Assembly (NCBI GenBank): GCA_021735285.1
Contig: JAIPHI010000100.1
Span: 1 to 10,346, forward strand
DNA from: Fidelibacterota bacterium
GTDB taxonomy: Bacteria > Fidelibacterota > UBA2242 > JAFGTP01
Length of the DNA stretch: 10,346 nucleotides
Direction: 5' to 3'
The notes beneath the pieces were generated by a model. That model did no database searches. It was not told the DNA's origin and was given only the letters and a program-made list of their open reading frames with translations. Both the position numbers and the translations under genes were made by a program. Below are positions 1 to 6,416 of this stretch, piece after piece (position 1 is the first letter of the stretch; each line of letters starts with the position of its first letter).

Positions 1-22
1 CAAATAATATAATTGAATTTTT

Positions 23-266
23 TTCCGGCATTATAATTAAATGCGTCTTGAAAATTTAGGAGCGGAACGTTATAAAAATATTTTACAGCCGGTCAATCAC
101 ATAACCTTATTTCTGTCTCGAAAATATTAAGTTTAAATAAAAGTCAATTATTATTCGCTCTGTAAAGGGAGCATTAAAATGCTTTTAGTGAGGTGAAATA
201 AATTTTAGTATTTAATTATCCCGCCGGCGCCTTTTTGGTTACTTTTGTGGCGAGATAAAAGTAACA
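23..266 (+). repeat. Fold-back (MITE/REP-like) repeat element, copy 1
   Basis: This element is shared with 9999-10240 in the same orientation. The left arm (25-89) begins CCGGCATTATAATTAAAT and contains AAAATTTAG. The right arm (170-227), read on the other strand, begins CCGGCGGGATAATTAAAT and also contains AAAATTTAG, so the element has imperfect terminal inverted repeats. Between the arms lie about 80 nt that are poorly conserved against copy 2. After the right arm comes a highly conserved tail beginning GCGCCTTTTTGG that ends in a hairpin. The longest well-conserved block against copy 2 runs from about 199 to 266. No transposase is encoded, so if it is mobile it would be non-autonomous. It may instead be a dispersed palindromic repeat. 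The repeat itself is seen directly; the mobile-element reading is inference. Confidence 0.8.
238..265. repeat. Conserved tail hairpin of repeat copy 1
   Basis: GTTACTTTTGT (238-248) pairs with ATAAAAGTAAC (255-265) across the six-base loop GGCGAG. The 11-bp stem has one G-T wobble (247 with 256). The same hairpin in copy 2 has a perfect Watson-Crick stem. A substitution that keeps pairing hints that the RNA or single-strand structure matters. No T-run follows it, so it does not look like an ordinary intrinsic terminator. Confidence 0.75.
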
Positions 267-274
267 ATAGAATC

Positions 275-307
275 CCGGCATTAAAAAGTAGATTTAGTAT
301 TATATTT
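275..307 (+). repeat. Possible degenerate third repeat arm
   Basis: Nine bases after copy 1 ends, CCGGCATTA recurs, matching the start of the left arm at 25-33. An AT-rich run with GATTTAGTAT and ATTTAAT follows, loosely resembling arm sequence. It could be the remnant of an older or nested insertion. The match is short and could be chance. Confidence 0.25.
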
Positions 308-508
308 AATTTTCAATAGAGTAATTATTATTTGGAAGTCTTTTGGTAATTTAAATTAATCATAAAATATCTTATAGAGCCTTTTAATGCCATGTATTTC
401 ATTTTAAAACATTTATTTATCAATGTTATTTTTCTAATAAAACCACCTTTTACGGGACTAGCAGTAATGCTTTAAATAATATTTATACTTTTTCCACCTT
501 TTCTAAAT

Positions 509-524
509 CATCTAACATTAGATG
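509..524. promoter_or_regulatory. 16-bp inverted repeat, candidate operator
   Basis: CATCTAACATTAGATG is a perfect 7-bp inverted repeat (CATCTAA/TTAGATG) around a 2-bp centre. It lies about 135 bp before the oxidoreductase ATG and about 24 bp before a TTGAAT motif. A dyad of this size suits a dimeric regulator of the LacI, GntR or TetR type, which often control sugar-oxidoreductase genes. No such regulator is in the window. In a very AT-rich region chance remains possible. Confidence 0.3.
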
Positions 525-547
525 CACAGGAAATTATCAAATTTGTG

Positions 548-596
548 TTGAATCATTTGGAATTGTTTAATTATATATAAAATATGTTTATATTTG
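548..596 (+). promoter_or_regulatory. Candidate promoter of the oxidoreductase gene
   Basis: Two readings are possible. A sigma70-like reading has TTGAAT (548-553), an 18-nt spacer and TATATA (572-577). A Bacteroidota-like reading has TATATTTG (589-596), which fits TAnnTTTG, with TTG at 563-565 upstream. The leader to the ATG would be about 55-80 nt. AT richness makes such matches frequent, so the assignment is weak. Confidence 0.3.
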
Positions 597-646
597 GTTA
601 TGATATGAAGAATAAAACAATAACACTAAGATTTTAAATTAAGTCA

Positions 647-653
647 AAAGGTG
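647..653 (+). promoter_or_regulatory. Ribosome-binding site deciding the oxidoreductase start
   Basis: AAAGGTG lies 6 nt before the ATG at 660. The same frame also offers a GTG at 651, but that codon lies inside this site and would have no SD at a usable distance. The ATG at 660 is therefore preferred. It places the Rossmann glycine motif at residues 7-15, as expected for the family. Confidence 0.6.
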
Positions 654-659
654 ATCAAG

Positions 660-1649
660 ATGAATAAAATTAATTTTGGTATTTTAAGTACTGCCCAGAT
701 AGGAATAAACAGTGTCATTCCCGCTATTCAAAATAGCGAATACTGTGAAGTTAAAGGAATTGCTTCCCGGACAGAACAAAGGGCAAAAGAGGTGGCCAGC
801 AAGTTAAATATTGATAAAGCATACAGTTTATATGATGATCTGCTTGAGGATGATGCGATTGATGCTGTGTATATCCCGCTTCCTAACCATCTTCATGTCC
901 CCTGGTCTATTAAGGCTCTGGAAGCCGGAAAACATGTACTTTGCGAGAAGCCTTTAGGTTTGAATGCTCAGGAAGTCAACGAATTACAAAAAGTTACTGA
1001 TAGTTATCAAGATTTAAAATGTATGGAAGCCTTTATGTACCATTATCATCCTCAGTGGGAGGAAGTGAAACAAATCATAAATAATGGTGACATAGGCAAA
1101 GTTAAATCGATGTATTCTACTTTTTCATACTACAATACTAATCCGGATGATATCCGTAATAAATATATTGAAGGGGGCGGAGGGTTAATGGACATAGGTT
1201 GTTATTGTATCTCTTTATCCCGTTTTATTTTTAATCAAGAACCTGATAGAGTCGTCGCCAATCTAACTTTTGATCCTGACTTTAATATAGATATTCAAGG
1301 CAACTGTATTCTCGATTTTGAAGACAAAAGTGCTTCTTTTATTTATGGTACCCAGCAATTTAGAGGACAAGAGGCAATTATTTATGGCACGGAAGGGAAA
1401 ATTAAGATTGAAATGCCTTTTACACCATCCGCTGATGAAGATCTATATCTCTCTCTGGAAACCGAGAATAGCCTGAATAAAGTTAAAATATCACCTATAG
1501 ATCAATATAGACTCCAGGCGGATGAATTTGCAAAATCTATAATTGATGGTACACCCCAGCCTTTTCCATTGCAGGACGCTTATAATAATATGAAGGTCAT
1601 TGATGCACTTTTTGAGAGTGATAAAAAAGATAAGTGGAAGGCAATCTAA
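660..1649 (+). CDS. Gfo/Idh/MocA-family NAD(P)-dependent oxidoreductase
   Basis: A 329-aa cytoplasmic dehydrogenase of normal family length. The N-terminal Rossmann domain opens with GILSTAQIG (residues 7-15), the variant nucleotide-binding motif seen in xylose dehydrogenase and dihydrodiol dehydrogenase relatives. CEKPLG at about 95-100 is the family signature, with K97 the expected active-site lysine. MEAFMYHYHPQW (about 122-133) starts the C-terminal substrate domain. GGGGLMDIGCY (about 172-182) supplies the conserved aspartate and a tyrosine in the position of the catalytic Tyr of glucose-fructose oxidoreductase-like members. The family oxidises or reduces sugars, cyclitols or trans-dihydrodiols; the actual substrate cannot be read from sequence. 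The gene stands alone and is convergent with the reverse-strand operon. No clear terminator of its own follows; the hairpin at 2103-2135 may serve both directions. Family assignment is firm, substrate unknown. Confidence 0.92.
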   Translation: MNKINFGILSTAQIGINSVIPAIQNSEYCEVKGIASRTEQRAKEVASKLNIDKAYSLYDDLLEDDAIDAVYIPLPNHLHVPWSIKALEAGKHVLCEKPLGLNAQEVNELQKVTDSYQDLKCMEAFMYHYHPQWEEVKQIINNGDIGKVKSMYSTFSYYNTNPDDIRNKYIEGGGGLMDIGCYCISLSRFIFNQEPDRVVANLTFDPDFNIDIQGNCILDFEDKSASFIYGTQQFRGQEAIIYGTEGKIKIEMPFTPSADEDLYLSLETENSLNKVKISPIDQYRLQADEFAKSIIDGTPQPFPLQDAYNNMKVIDALFESDKKDKWKAI

Positions 1650-1833
1650 TCACCAGATATCAAAGTTCCAGATATAAGACTTAGTTACGAATTTTCACTT
1701 ACCAATATTAGAGAGAGTCTTTAGAACTAAATAAAACGCTCATAACGATTCTAAACAAATATCTGTACAATAATTATAAGGATTAAGGGTAATAAATAAA
1801 TGATAAAGCCTGCCTCTTAGATATTTTTTTGTC
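1650..1833. other. Non-coding spacer after the oxidoreductase
   Basis: This is AT-rich sequence with no supported gene. Only weak long-range complementarities are seen (TTAGTT near 1680 with AACTAA near 1726), and none is followed by a T-run. A run of seven T at 1824-1830 has no convincing hairpin before it. I see no clear terminator here. Confidence 0.5.
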
Positions 1834-2102
1834 CCTTCAGCCTATTGAAGGCTTCAGGAAAACCCACAACTAAGGATAGTTATGCTACATCGGACAAAAC
1901 TTTTGCGAATCACTATAAAGTAGATGGACAAATATGTAGTGTAGATTGCCATCTTAATGGTGCTAATCTTATGCTTTTATTGAGAATAGCACCACGATTT
2001 ATCGTGGTGGAGCTCAGGGCAAAACAAAAATATTAGTAGGCTTCAGCCTACTTCTTTAATATATTTTTCGGACATTGTTTTTGAAAATCGCTATATATAA
2101 AG
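1834..2102. repeat. Hairpin-rich structured intergenic segment
   Basis: About 270 nt contain at least six small inverted repeats. They are CCTTCA/TGAAGG (1834-1851), AACTA/TAGTT (1868-1881), AGATGG/CCATCT (1922-1954), GGTGCTA/TAGCACC (1959-1993), CACCACGAT/ATCGTGGTG (1990-2009) and AGTAGGC/GCCTACT (2035-2052). The octamer GGCTTCAG occurs at both ends (about 1850 and 2039). A loose direct repeat starting CGGACA lies at 1891-1920 and 2069-2102. This density of palindromes suggests a cluster of dispersed intergenic repeats or a folded RNA. A 63-codon open frame here is not believed to be a gene. Whether it is transcribed cannot be seen. Confidence 0.5.
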
Positions 2103-2135
2103 AAAAAGGGGAGTATAAAAGTACTCCCCTTTTTT
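2103..2135. terminator. Strong bidirectional-type intrinsic terminator
   Basis: A perfect 13-bp stem, AAAAAGGGGAGTA (2103-2115) with TACTCCCCTTTTT (2122-2134), closes a 6-nt loop. It is G+C-rich in the middle and flanked by A-runs and T-runs, so it can stop transcription from either side. It lies 22 nt beyond the stop codon of the PorV-like gene and marks the end of the reverse-strand operon. For the forward strand it would end any read-through from the oxidoreductase. Confidence 0.92.
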
Positions 2136-2157
2136 AGTTAAACAATATTATTTATTA

Positions 2158-3186
2158 CTATAATCCAAGGGATATAGCAAAATATTGATTGGCGTCAAAA
2201 TCACTCATTGGTCTATATGCATAATCGATCATAAGGGCAGTGCCGCCAACATCTAAATTGAGGCCTGCTCCCAATGATAAGCCAAATTGTGATTCTTCTT
2301 CTCTTGGCCAATCTTCCGGATAGAAATTCATTACATAACCACCGCGTAAAGAAATCATATTATTGAAAACATATTCTGCGCCGAATCTTCCCTTGTCCAG
2401 ATAATAAGTATGGTTATAAGAAGAGGCTACATTGATCTGACCCATTTGACCTAGATCATAGTTATAACCTAATCCTAAACTCATACTGGCTGGCAATTCG
2501 TGAGACGCCATATCAAGTTTAGTTTTACGGGTAGTTGCATTAGGATCAGAATAGTCAATATCGGAATCGAACTCAATCGGAGTACCATCATATTTAATTT
2601 CTGAACCCAGATTCTTCATTGTAACACCAAATGATACTCCAAATGGAGTTACATATTGCAGTCCCAGATCAAAAGCAATACCACTGGCACTCATTTTCCC
2701 GACATCTTCTCTGATAACTTTACCATTGGCACCGAAGAGTATTCTATCTGTGAATCTTCTAGCATAAGTAACACCAACTGTCATATAGGTCGGTTCAATA
2801 GACTGACCCGTACCTTCCGGCATCCAGATAGTTGTTTCTTCCCAGCTACCGATATCAAGAGCCTGAAAAGAAAGGCCAATAACACCAACCTGGCCGGCAT
2901 TAATTCCTGTTGCTACATATGAAACATTCATATCGGCAAAATAATTCATATAATTAAATGTAGCTTCTACATTTTGAACTTTTCCAAGTCCAGCAGGATT
3001 CCAGTAAATTGCTTCCGGACCTGCAATATTAGAAATATCTGCTCCGCCCATAGATACATTTCTGGCTCCCATTGGAATTAATAATTCCGGAGCTCCAGCC
3101 ATACCTATTTTAGGAGCATTCCCAAAACTTAACTGAAGTAATATTAGTAGTAATACCAATATTTTAATACTTTTTATATCTTTCAT
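2158..3186 (-). CDS. PorV/PorQ-family outer-membrane beta-barrel protein
   Basis: A 342-aa protein with a signal peptide (hydrophobic core about residues 9-20, likely cleaved near SFGN). The block GARNVSMGG...AIYWNPAGL at residues 40-67 is the hallmark of the PorV/PorQ (UPF0164-like, FadL-related) family. The remainder is short amphipathic strands with many Gly and aromatic residues, ending YFAISLGL as an outer-membrane barrel does. PorV proteins act in type IX secretion, receiving cargo from the translocon and handing it to the attachment complex; other members are porin-like. It is the last gene of the operon, 31 nt after the large T9SS-like protein, which fits a dedicated shuttle or anchor. 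The ATG at 3186 is chosen over one 21 nt upstream because only the inner one has an SD at proper distance. Family is firm; the exact role is inferred. Confidence 0.88.
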   Translation of the reverse strand: MKDIKSIKILVLLLILLQLSFGNAPKIGMAGAPELLIPMGARNVSMGGADISNIAGPEAIYWNPAGLGKVQNVEATFNYMNYFADMNVSYVATGINAGQVGVIGLSFQALDIGSWEETTIWMPEGTGQSIEPTYMTVGVTYARRFTDRILFGANGKVIREDVGKMSASGIAFDLGLQYVTPFGVSFGVTMKNLGSEIKYDGTPIEFDSDIDYSDPNATTRKTKLDMASHELPASMSLGLGYNYDLGQMGQINVASSYNHTYYLDKGRFGAEYVFNNMISLRGGYVMNFYPEDWPREEESQFGLSLGAGLNLDVGGTALMIDYAYRPMSDFDANQYFAISLGL

Positions 3187-3193
3187 ATTTGTT

Positions 3194-3199
3194 CCTCCC
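3194..3199 (-). promoter_or_regulatory. Shine-Dalgarno deciding the PorV-like start
   Basis: On the reverse strand GGGAGG is followed by AACAAAT and then ATG at 3186, an ideal 7-nt spacing. The in-frame upstream ATG at 3207 would put this sequence inside the coding region (as Gly-Gly codons) and has no SD of its own. The start is therefore 3186, and the signal peptide begins MKDIKSIK. Confidence 0.85.
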
Positions 3200-3217
3200 A
3201 TTATCAATTATTAGATA

Positions 3218-6200
3218 TTAATATGTATCCAATCTTTCATCTGGAGCGAATATTGCTAATTTACCAGTCTTTTCTCCAATGCCCGGAGCTTTAACTAGAT
3301 AGACATAAACTCCACTGGCAACCGGTAAATCATATTCATTCTTCATATCCCATTTTATAAGTGTCTGATTCGGATCATCCTTTTCTAGTTCCACTACTTT
3401 ATTTCCAGCCAGATCAAATATCATAATCTCACATTCTTCCGGGAGGTTCGTAAACTGGATCCATCTATCAAAAAGGCTCATTTCACCACTATGATATCCG
3501 TAATATGGGTTTGGTACAGCTTTAATCAAGTCCAGATCTTCTTTGGCAAATTTTAGAGAATCACTCGGTGCAGCTGGTGCTGTAAATGTAAAATAATCAT
3601 TGGTAGTATTTGGAAAGGCTCTATAGATCTGCATGTTAAAGTTCGCTTCGAGATATGGATGGTCACCTCTCTGGGAGGGAACCAATACATACATTACAGG
3701 AGCAGTATTTCCCCATCCTGTCATATCCTTAGTCCAATTCAAATAATCGGTGTAACTGGTATCGTATTCTTCATTAAGAATAAAGAGATATTCGCCAAAA
3801 TCCCAGCGACCATTACCACCGAATTCCATGACACCAATTTTTAGTCTTTTGTCATTTTCCATATCCCAGGCAGAGAAAGGTATCTTGGCTTTTGATTGCG
3901 CATAATTATTCATATAATCCTGAGAAATACCTACAGACCAGCGATCAGGATTTTGTTCCATACTTAAAGCTGCTCTTTCAGAATCTGTTAAAGTTGTATC
4001 TTCAGTTTCCACTCCTGCCCACTGTAATTCAGTATCTACGTATCCTGCACCGGATTCTATGGATGTTCCCCAGAAATCATATCCATTGGCAAGGCCATTC
4101 CAGAAAGTCAAGCCAAAACTTACATCAGCTCCAGTAATCCATCTACCAGGAGTGAAATCCCAACCCTGTAAATAGGTCTGATCATATACTAAATAATCAG
4201 ATCCATAATTGGTTCTATAGAAATCACCTAAACGATTCAGATCAATCCCTGGCTCCGGTCCCTGTACTTTGACCAGAAGGCCGTCAACAACATCGTAATT
4301 ATCGTCTCCTCTTTGATTGGATTGATGACTCAAGACTGTATCACCTTCAGTTACATCAATTAGATTCCAGGTCTGATCACTATTAAAAGTAATTTTATAA
4401 TCATGACCGGTAGTTTCTGTTTTATCTACAACCATTGCCAAGGCATTACCTGCTGAGGAAGCCTTATCACTATCTATTTGATGATATTCAGCTGCAACAG
4501 TATCCTGGAAAGTATATTCCTCGGAATATCTTTCACCAGGAATATGCTGAGGCGTAACAGATACAATAGTAACCGGACTATTGAAATCCTGGGGTTTTGC
4601 AAATTCACAATAGGATCTGGCCTGCACTCCAAAATAGTATTCTTTACCATTGACAAGTTTATCACCAACAGGTCCCACTGCAGGGTTTTTATTTTTATCA
4701 ATCATTATATAGCGTTGACCATTATAAGGTTGTTGAGCTGAAATAGTTTCCGGACCATATTCTGCATAAACTACAGGATCACTACCGGAAGCATTCGAAT
4801 ACTGATAGACTGTATATCCGGTAAAATCAAAAGTGCCATCTGTTACTTCTTTGTACTCACCATCTTCAGTTACCATCATTTGACCGATCAAACCATTAGC
4901 AACAATATCTTCAACATGATATGGTTGAGTCATTTCTTGATCCAAATATTCAGAAGATTGATCCCATTTGATCAAGACTGAATTTGGTCTTTCGCTAGTA
5001 TGTACAGTAGGATTACCGGATTCATTAACCAGGTCTCTCCAGCGTGGAGCTTTGGGTGGTGAAGGCAGTTCAAAATCATTATCATATGCTAACTGAGCGA
5101 TTTGATCCACCGATTTTAAGAGTGTGACACTATTCAAATTATCTGAACCCATAGCATTCATTAAACCGGCAACAATAACCTGAACACCCGGTTCGCCAAG
5201 ATCGGCTTTACCATTACCATTTGTATCTTCCCAGGGGTCCATATCAAAAGGACCAGTAGTCATCATGAATCTTCTATCAGCCGGATTGGAATCCAACCAG
5301 CCGCTATTTGATTCAGGATCACCGGAGAACATATATTTAGTTTTGGGACCTTCGCCTGTACCATTGGCACCGTCATTAACAATCGGAGAACCATCACGCC
5401 AGAAACCTTGCATATAGTTATATACATCCTGTCCATTTTCAGGATTACCCTGATTGGAATTATCATTATTGTAATATACAAAGGAAGTCATTCTAAGTTG
5501 TTTCTTATCAGGGAAGACTCTTCCGTCTGGTAATACCACAGTATCACCTGGAGAATCAATAATTGGTCCTTGAAAGAAATCCATACCTGTAGCAGGTGGC
5601 CTGGAACCATAGTTTTGATCTGTGGCTTCACCATTATAAGCATATCCCAGACCTAAAGTTGAATCACAACCTACCAGATCATCGCCAGCATCACCAACAT
5701 CGGGATCCTGCCAGATAACAAAATAGGCATCTTCCCATACCTCACTACGTTTATTAATAAGTTTCCATTCGACGAATATCATATCACCAATCGCATCGGC
5801 TCGATTATAAGCCCAGGCTTTTTGATGAATTTCAGCACCAAGTTTTTTGGTTCCATAATATCCATGGGGTGCCAGATCATTCCAGACTGAAAATATAGTC
5901 TGGTTACCTAACATTTCAGGTTCCCCTTCTTCAGTCAAGGGAGCACCCTGAGTTTCTGACGGCCAACTTCCCCAATCACCAATACCATTAGGCTCCAAAC
6001 TATACCATCTATATTCCGGAGCGGCTGGATTTGAGGCTGAACCATCTGATTTAATAATGCCCGGTTGAAATTCATGAGCATCATGCTGAATGCCGGCAAC
6101 TCGAACATCACCATTAATTTTAGCACCTAACATTTCACCAGCGGCAAAAATTGGGCTTAAGCCAGAACCTTTTGGCCATTCTACACCCCAATTACCGATC

Positions 6201-6385
6201 GTGGTATTATAACCCCAGATGCCATTATTGTAAAAAACACATTCAACTCGATTGGCATCCAGGAATATTTCATCACCTTTAACTGTCGTCTTTGCGAGAC
6301 TGTTATCTCTTGTGGGCCCTACTCTACCTAATATAATAGAAAATATCAAAGATAGGGCTAATAGTAATCTATATATCTTTATCAT
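3218..6385 (-). CDS. Large secreted/surface protein with Fn3-like region and C-terminal T9SS/FlgD-like domain
   Basis: A 1055-aa protein with an N-terminal signal peptide (MIKIYRLLLALSLIFSIILG). Residues about 30-440 form an aromatic and Gly-rich extracellular region. It contains ADRRFMMTTGPFDM (369-382), then a 12-residue EF-hand-like loop DTNGNGKADLGE (387-398), then a stretch ending AYDNDFELPSPP. Residues about 440-600 resemble a fibronectin III fold (LIKWDQ, FTGYTVYQY, GKEYYFGVQA). A second NGRWDFGE loop sits at 858-865. The C-terminal about 95 residues (952-1046: KAVPNPYYGY, IMIFDLAGNKV, VASGVYVYLVKA, KTGKLAIF) match the FlgD-Ig/T9SS type A sorting-domain style. It is therefore likely exported and surface-held or released. 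It lies between the receptor and the PorV-like gene with a GGAGGG SD 8 nt before its ATG. No catalytic motif is recognised, so ligand or activity is unknown. Confidence 0.82.
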   Translation of the reverse strand: MIKIYRLLLALSLIFSIILGRVGPTRDNSLAKTTVKGDEIFLDANRVECVFYNNGIWGYNTTIGNWGVEWPKGSGLSPIFAAGEMLGAKINGDVRVAGIQHDAHEFQPGIIKSDGSASNPAAPEYRWYSLEPNGIGDWGSWPSETQGAPLTEEGEPEMLGNQTIFSVWNDLAPHGYYGTKKLGAEIHQKAWAYNRADAIGDMIFVEWKLINKRSEVWEDAYFVIWQDPDVGDAGDDLVGCDSTLGLGYAYNGEATDQNYGSRPPATGMDFFQGPIIDSPGDTVVLPDGRVFPDKKQLRMTSFVYYNNDNSNQGNPENGQDVYNYMQGFWRDGSPIVNDGANGTGEGPKTKYMFSGDPESNSGWLDSNPADRRFMMTTGPFDMDPWEDTNGNGKADLGEPGVQVIVAGLMNAMGSDNLNSVTLLKSVDQIAQLAYDNDFELPSPPKAPRWRDLVNESGNPTVHTSERPNSVLIKWDQSSEYLDQEMTQPYHVEDIVANGLIGQMMVTEDGEYKEVTDGTFDFTGYTVYQYSNASGSDPVVYAEYGPETISAQQPYNGQRYIMIDKNKNPAVGPVGDKLVNGKEYYFGVQARSYCEFAKPQDFNSPVTIVSVTPQHIPGERYSEEYTFQDTVAAEYHQIDSDKASSAGNALAMVVDKTETTGHDYKITFNSDQTWNLIDVTEGDTVLSHQSNQRGDDNYDVVDGLLVKVQGPEPGIDLNRLGDFYRTNYGSDYLVYDQTYLQGWDFTPGRWITGADVSFGLTFWNGLANGYDFWGTSIESGAGYVDTELQWAGVETEDTTLTDSERAALSMEQNPDRWSVGISQDYMNNYAQSKAKIPFSAWDMENDKRLKIGVMEFGGNGRWDFGEYLFILNEEYDTSYTDYLNWTKDMTGWGNTAPVMYVLVPSQRGDHPYLEANFNMQIYRAFPNTTNDYFTFTAPAAPSDSLKFAKEDLDLIKAVPNPYYGYHSGEMSLFDRWIQFTNLPEECEIMIFDLAGNKVVELEKDDPNQTLIKWDMKNEYDLPVASGVYVYLVKAPGIGEKTGKLAIFAPDERLDTY

Positions 6386-6416
6386 AAATAGACCCTCCGT
6401 TAATTAATTATTCTAA

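Larger units (their letters stand above)
267..659. other. Gene-free AT-rich region upstream of the oxidoreductase
   Basis: No reading frame of convincing length or ribosome-binding site was found on either strand, and no tRNA-like fold was seen. The stretch holds the degenerate repeat arm at its left end, a 16-bp inverted repeat (509-524) and AT-rich promoter-like sequence close to the oxidoreductase. It probably serves as the upstream regulatory region of that gene. Confidence 0.6.

Noticed and set aside
651..659. GTG at 651 as the oxidoreductase start
   Set aside because: It sits within the likely SD of the ATG at 660 and adds only three residues before the conserved N-terminus.
1845..2036. 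Forward 63-codon open frame
   Set aside because: It has no SD, starts at a non-ATG codon within a hairpin, and almost all of it is inverted-repeat sequence. The translation shows no family resemblance.
2103..2135. Operator or attenuator reading of the 13-bp stem-loop
   Set aside because: Its A/T-run flanks and its place just past the operon's last stop codon fit an intrinsic terminator better.
3187..3207. Upstream ATG at 3207 as the PorV-like start
   Set aside because: It would translate through the SD sequence (Met-Gly-Gly). The ATG at 3186 has the ideal SD spacing and begins a normal signal peptide.
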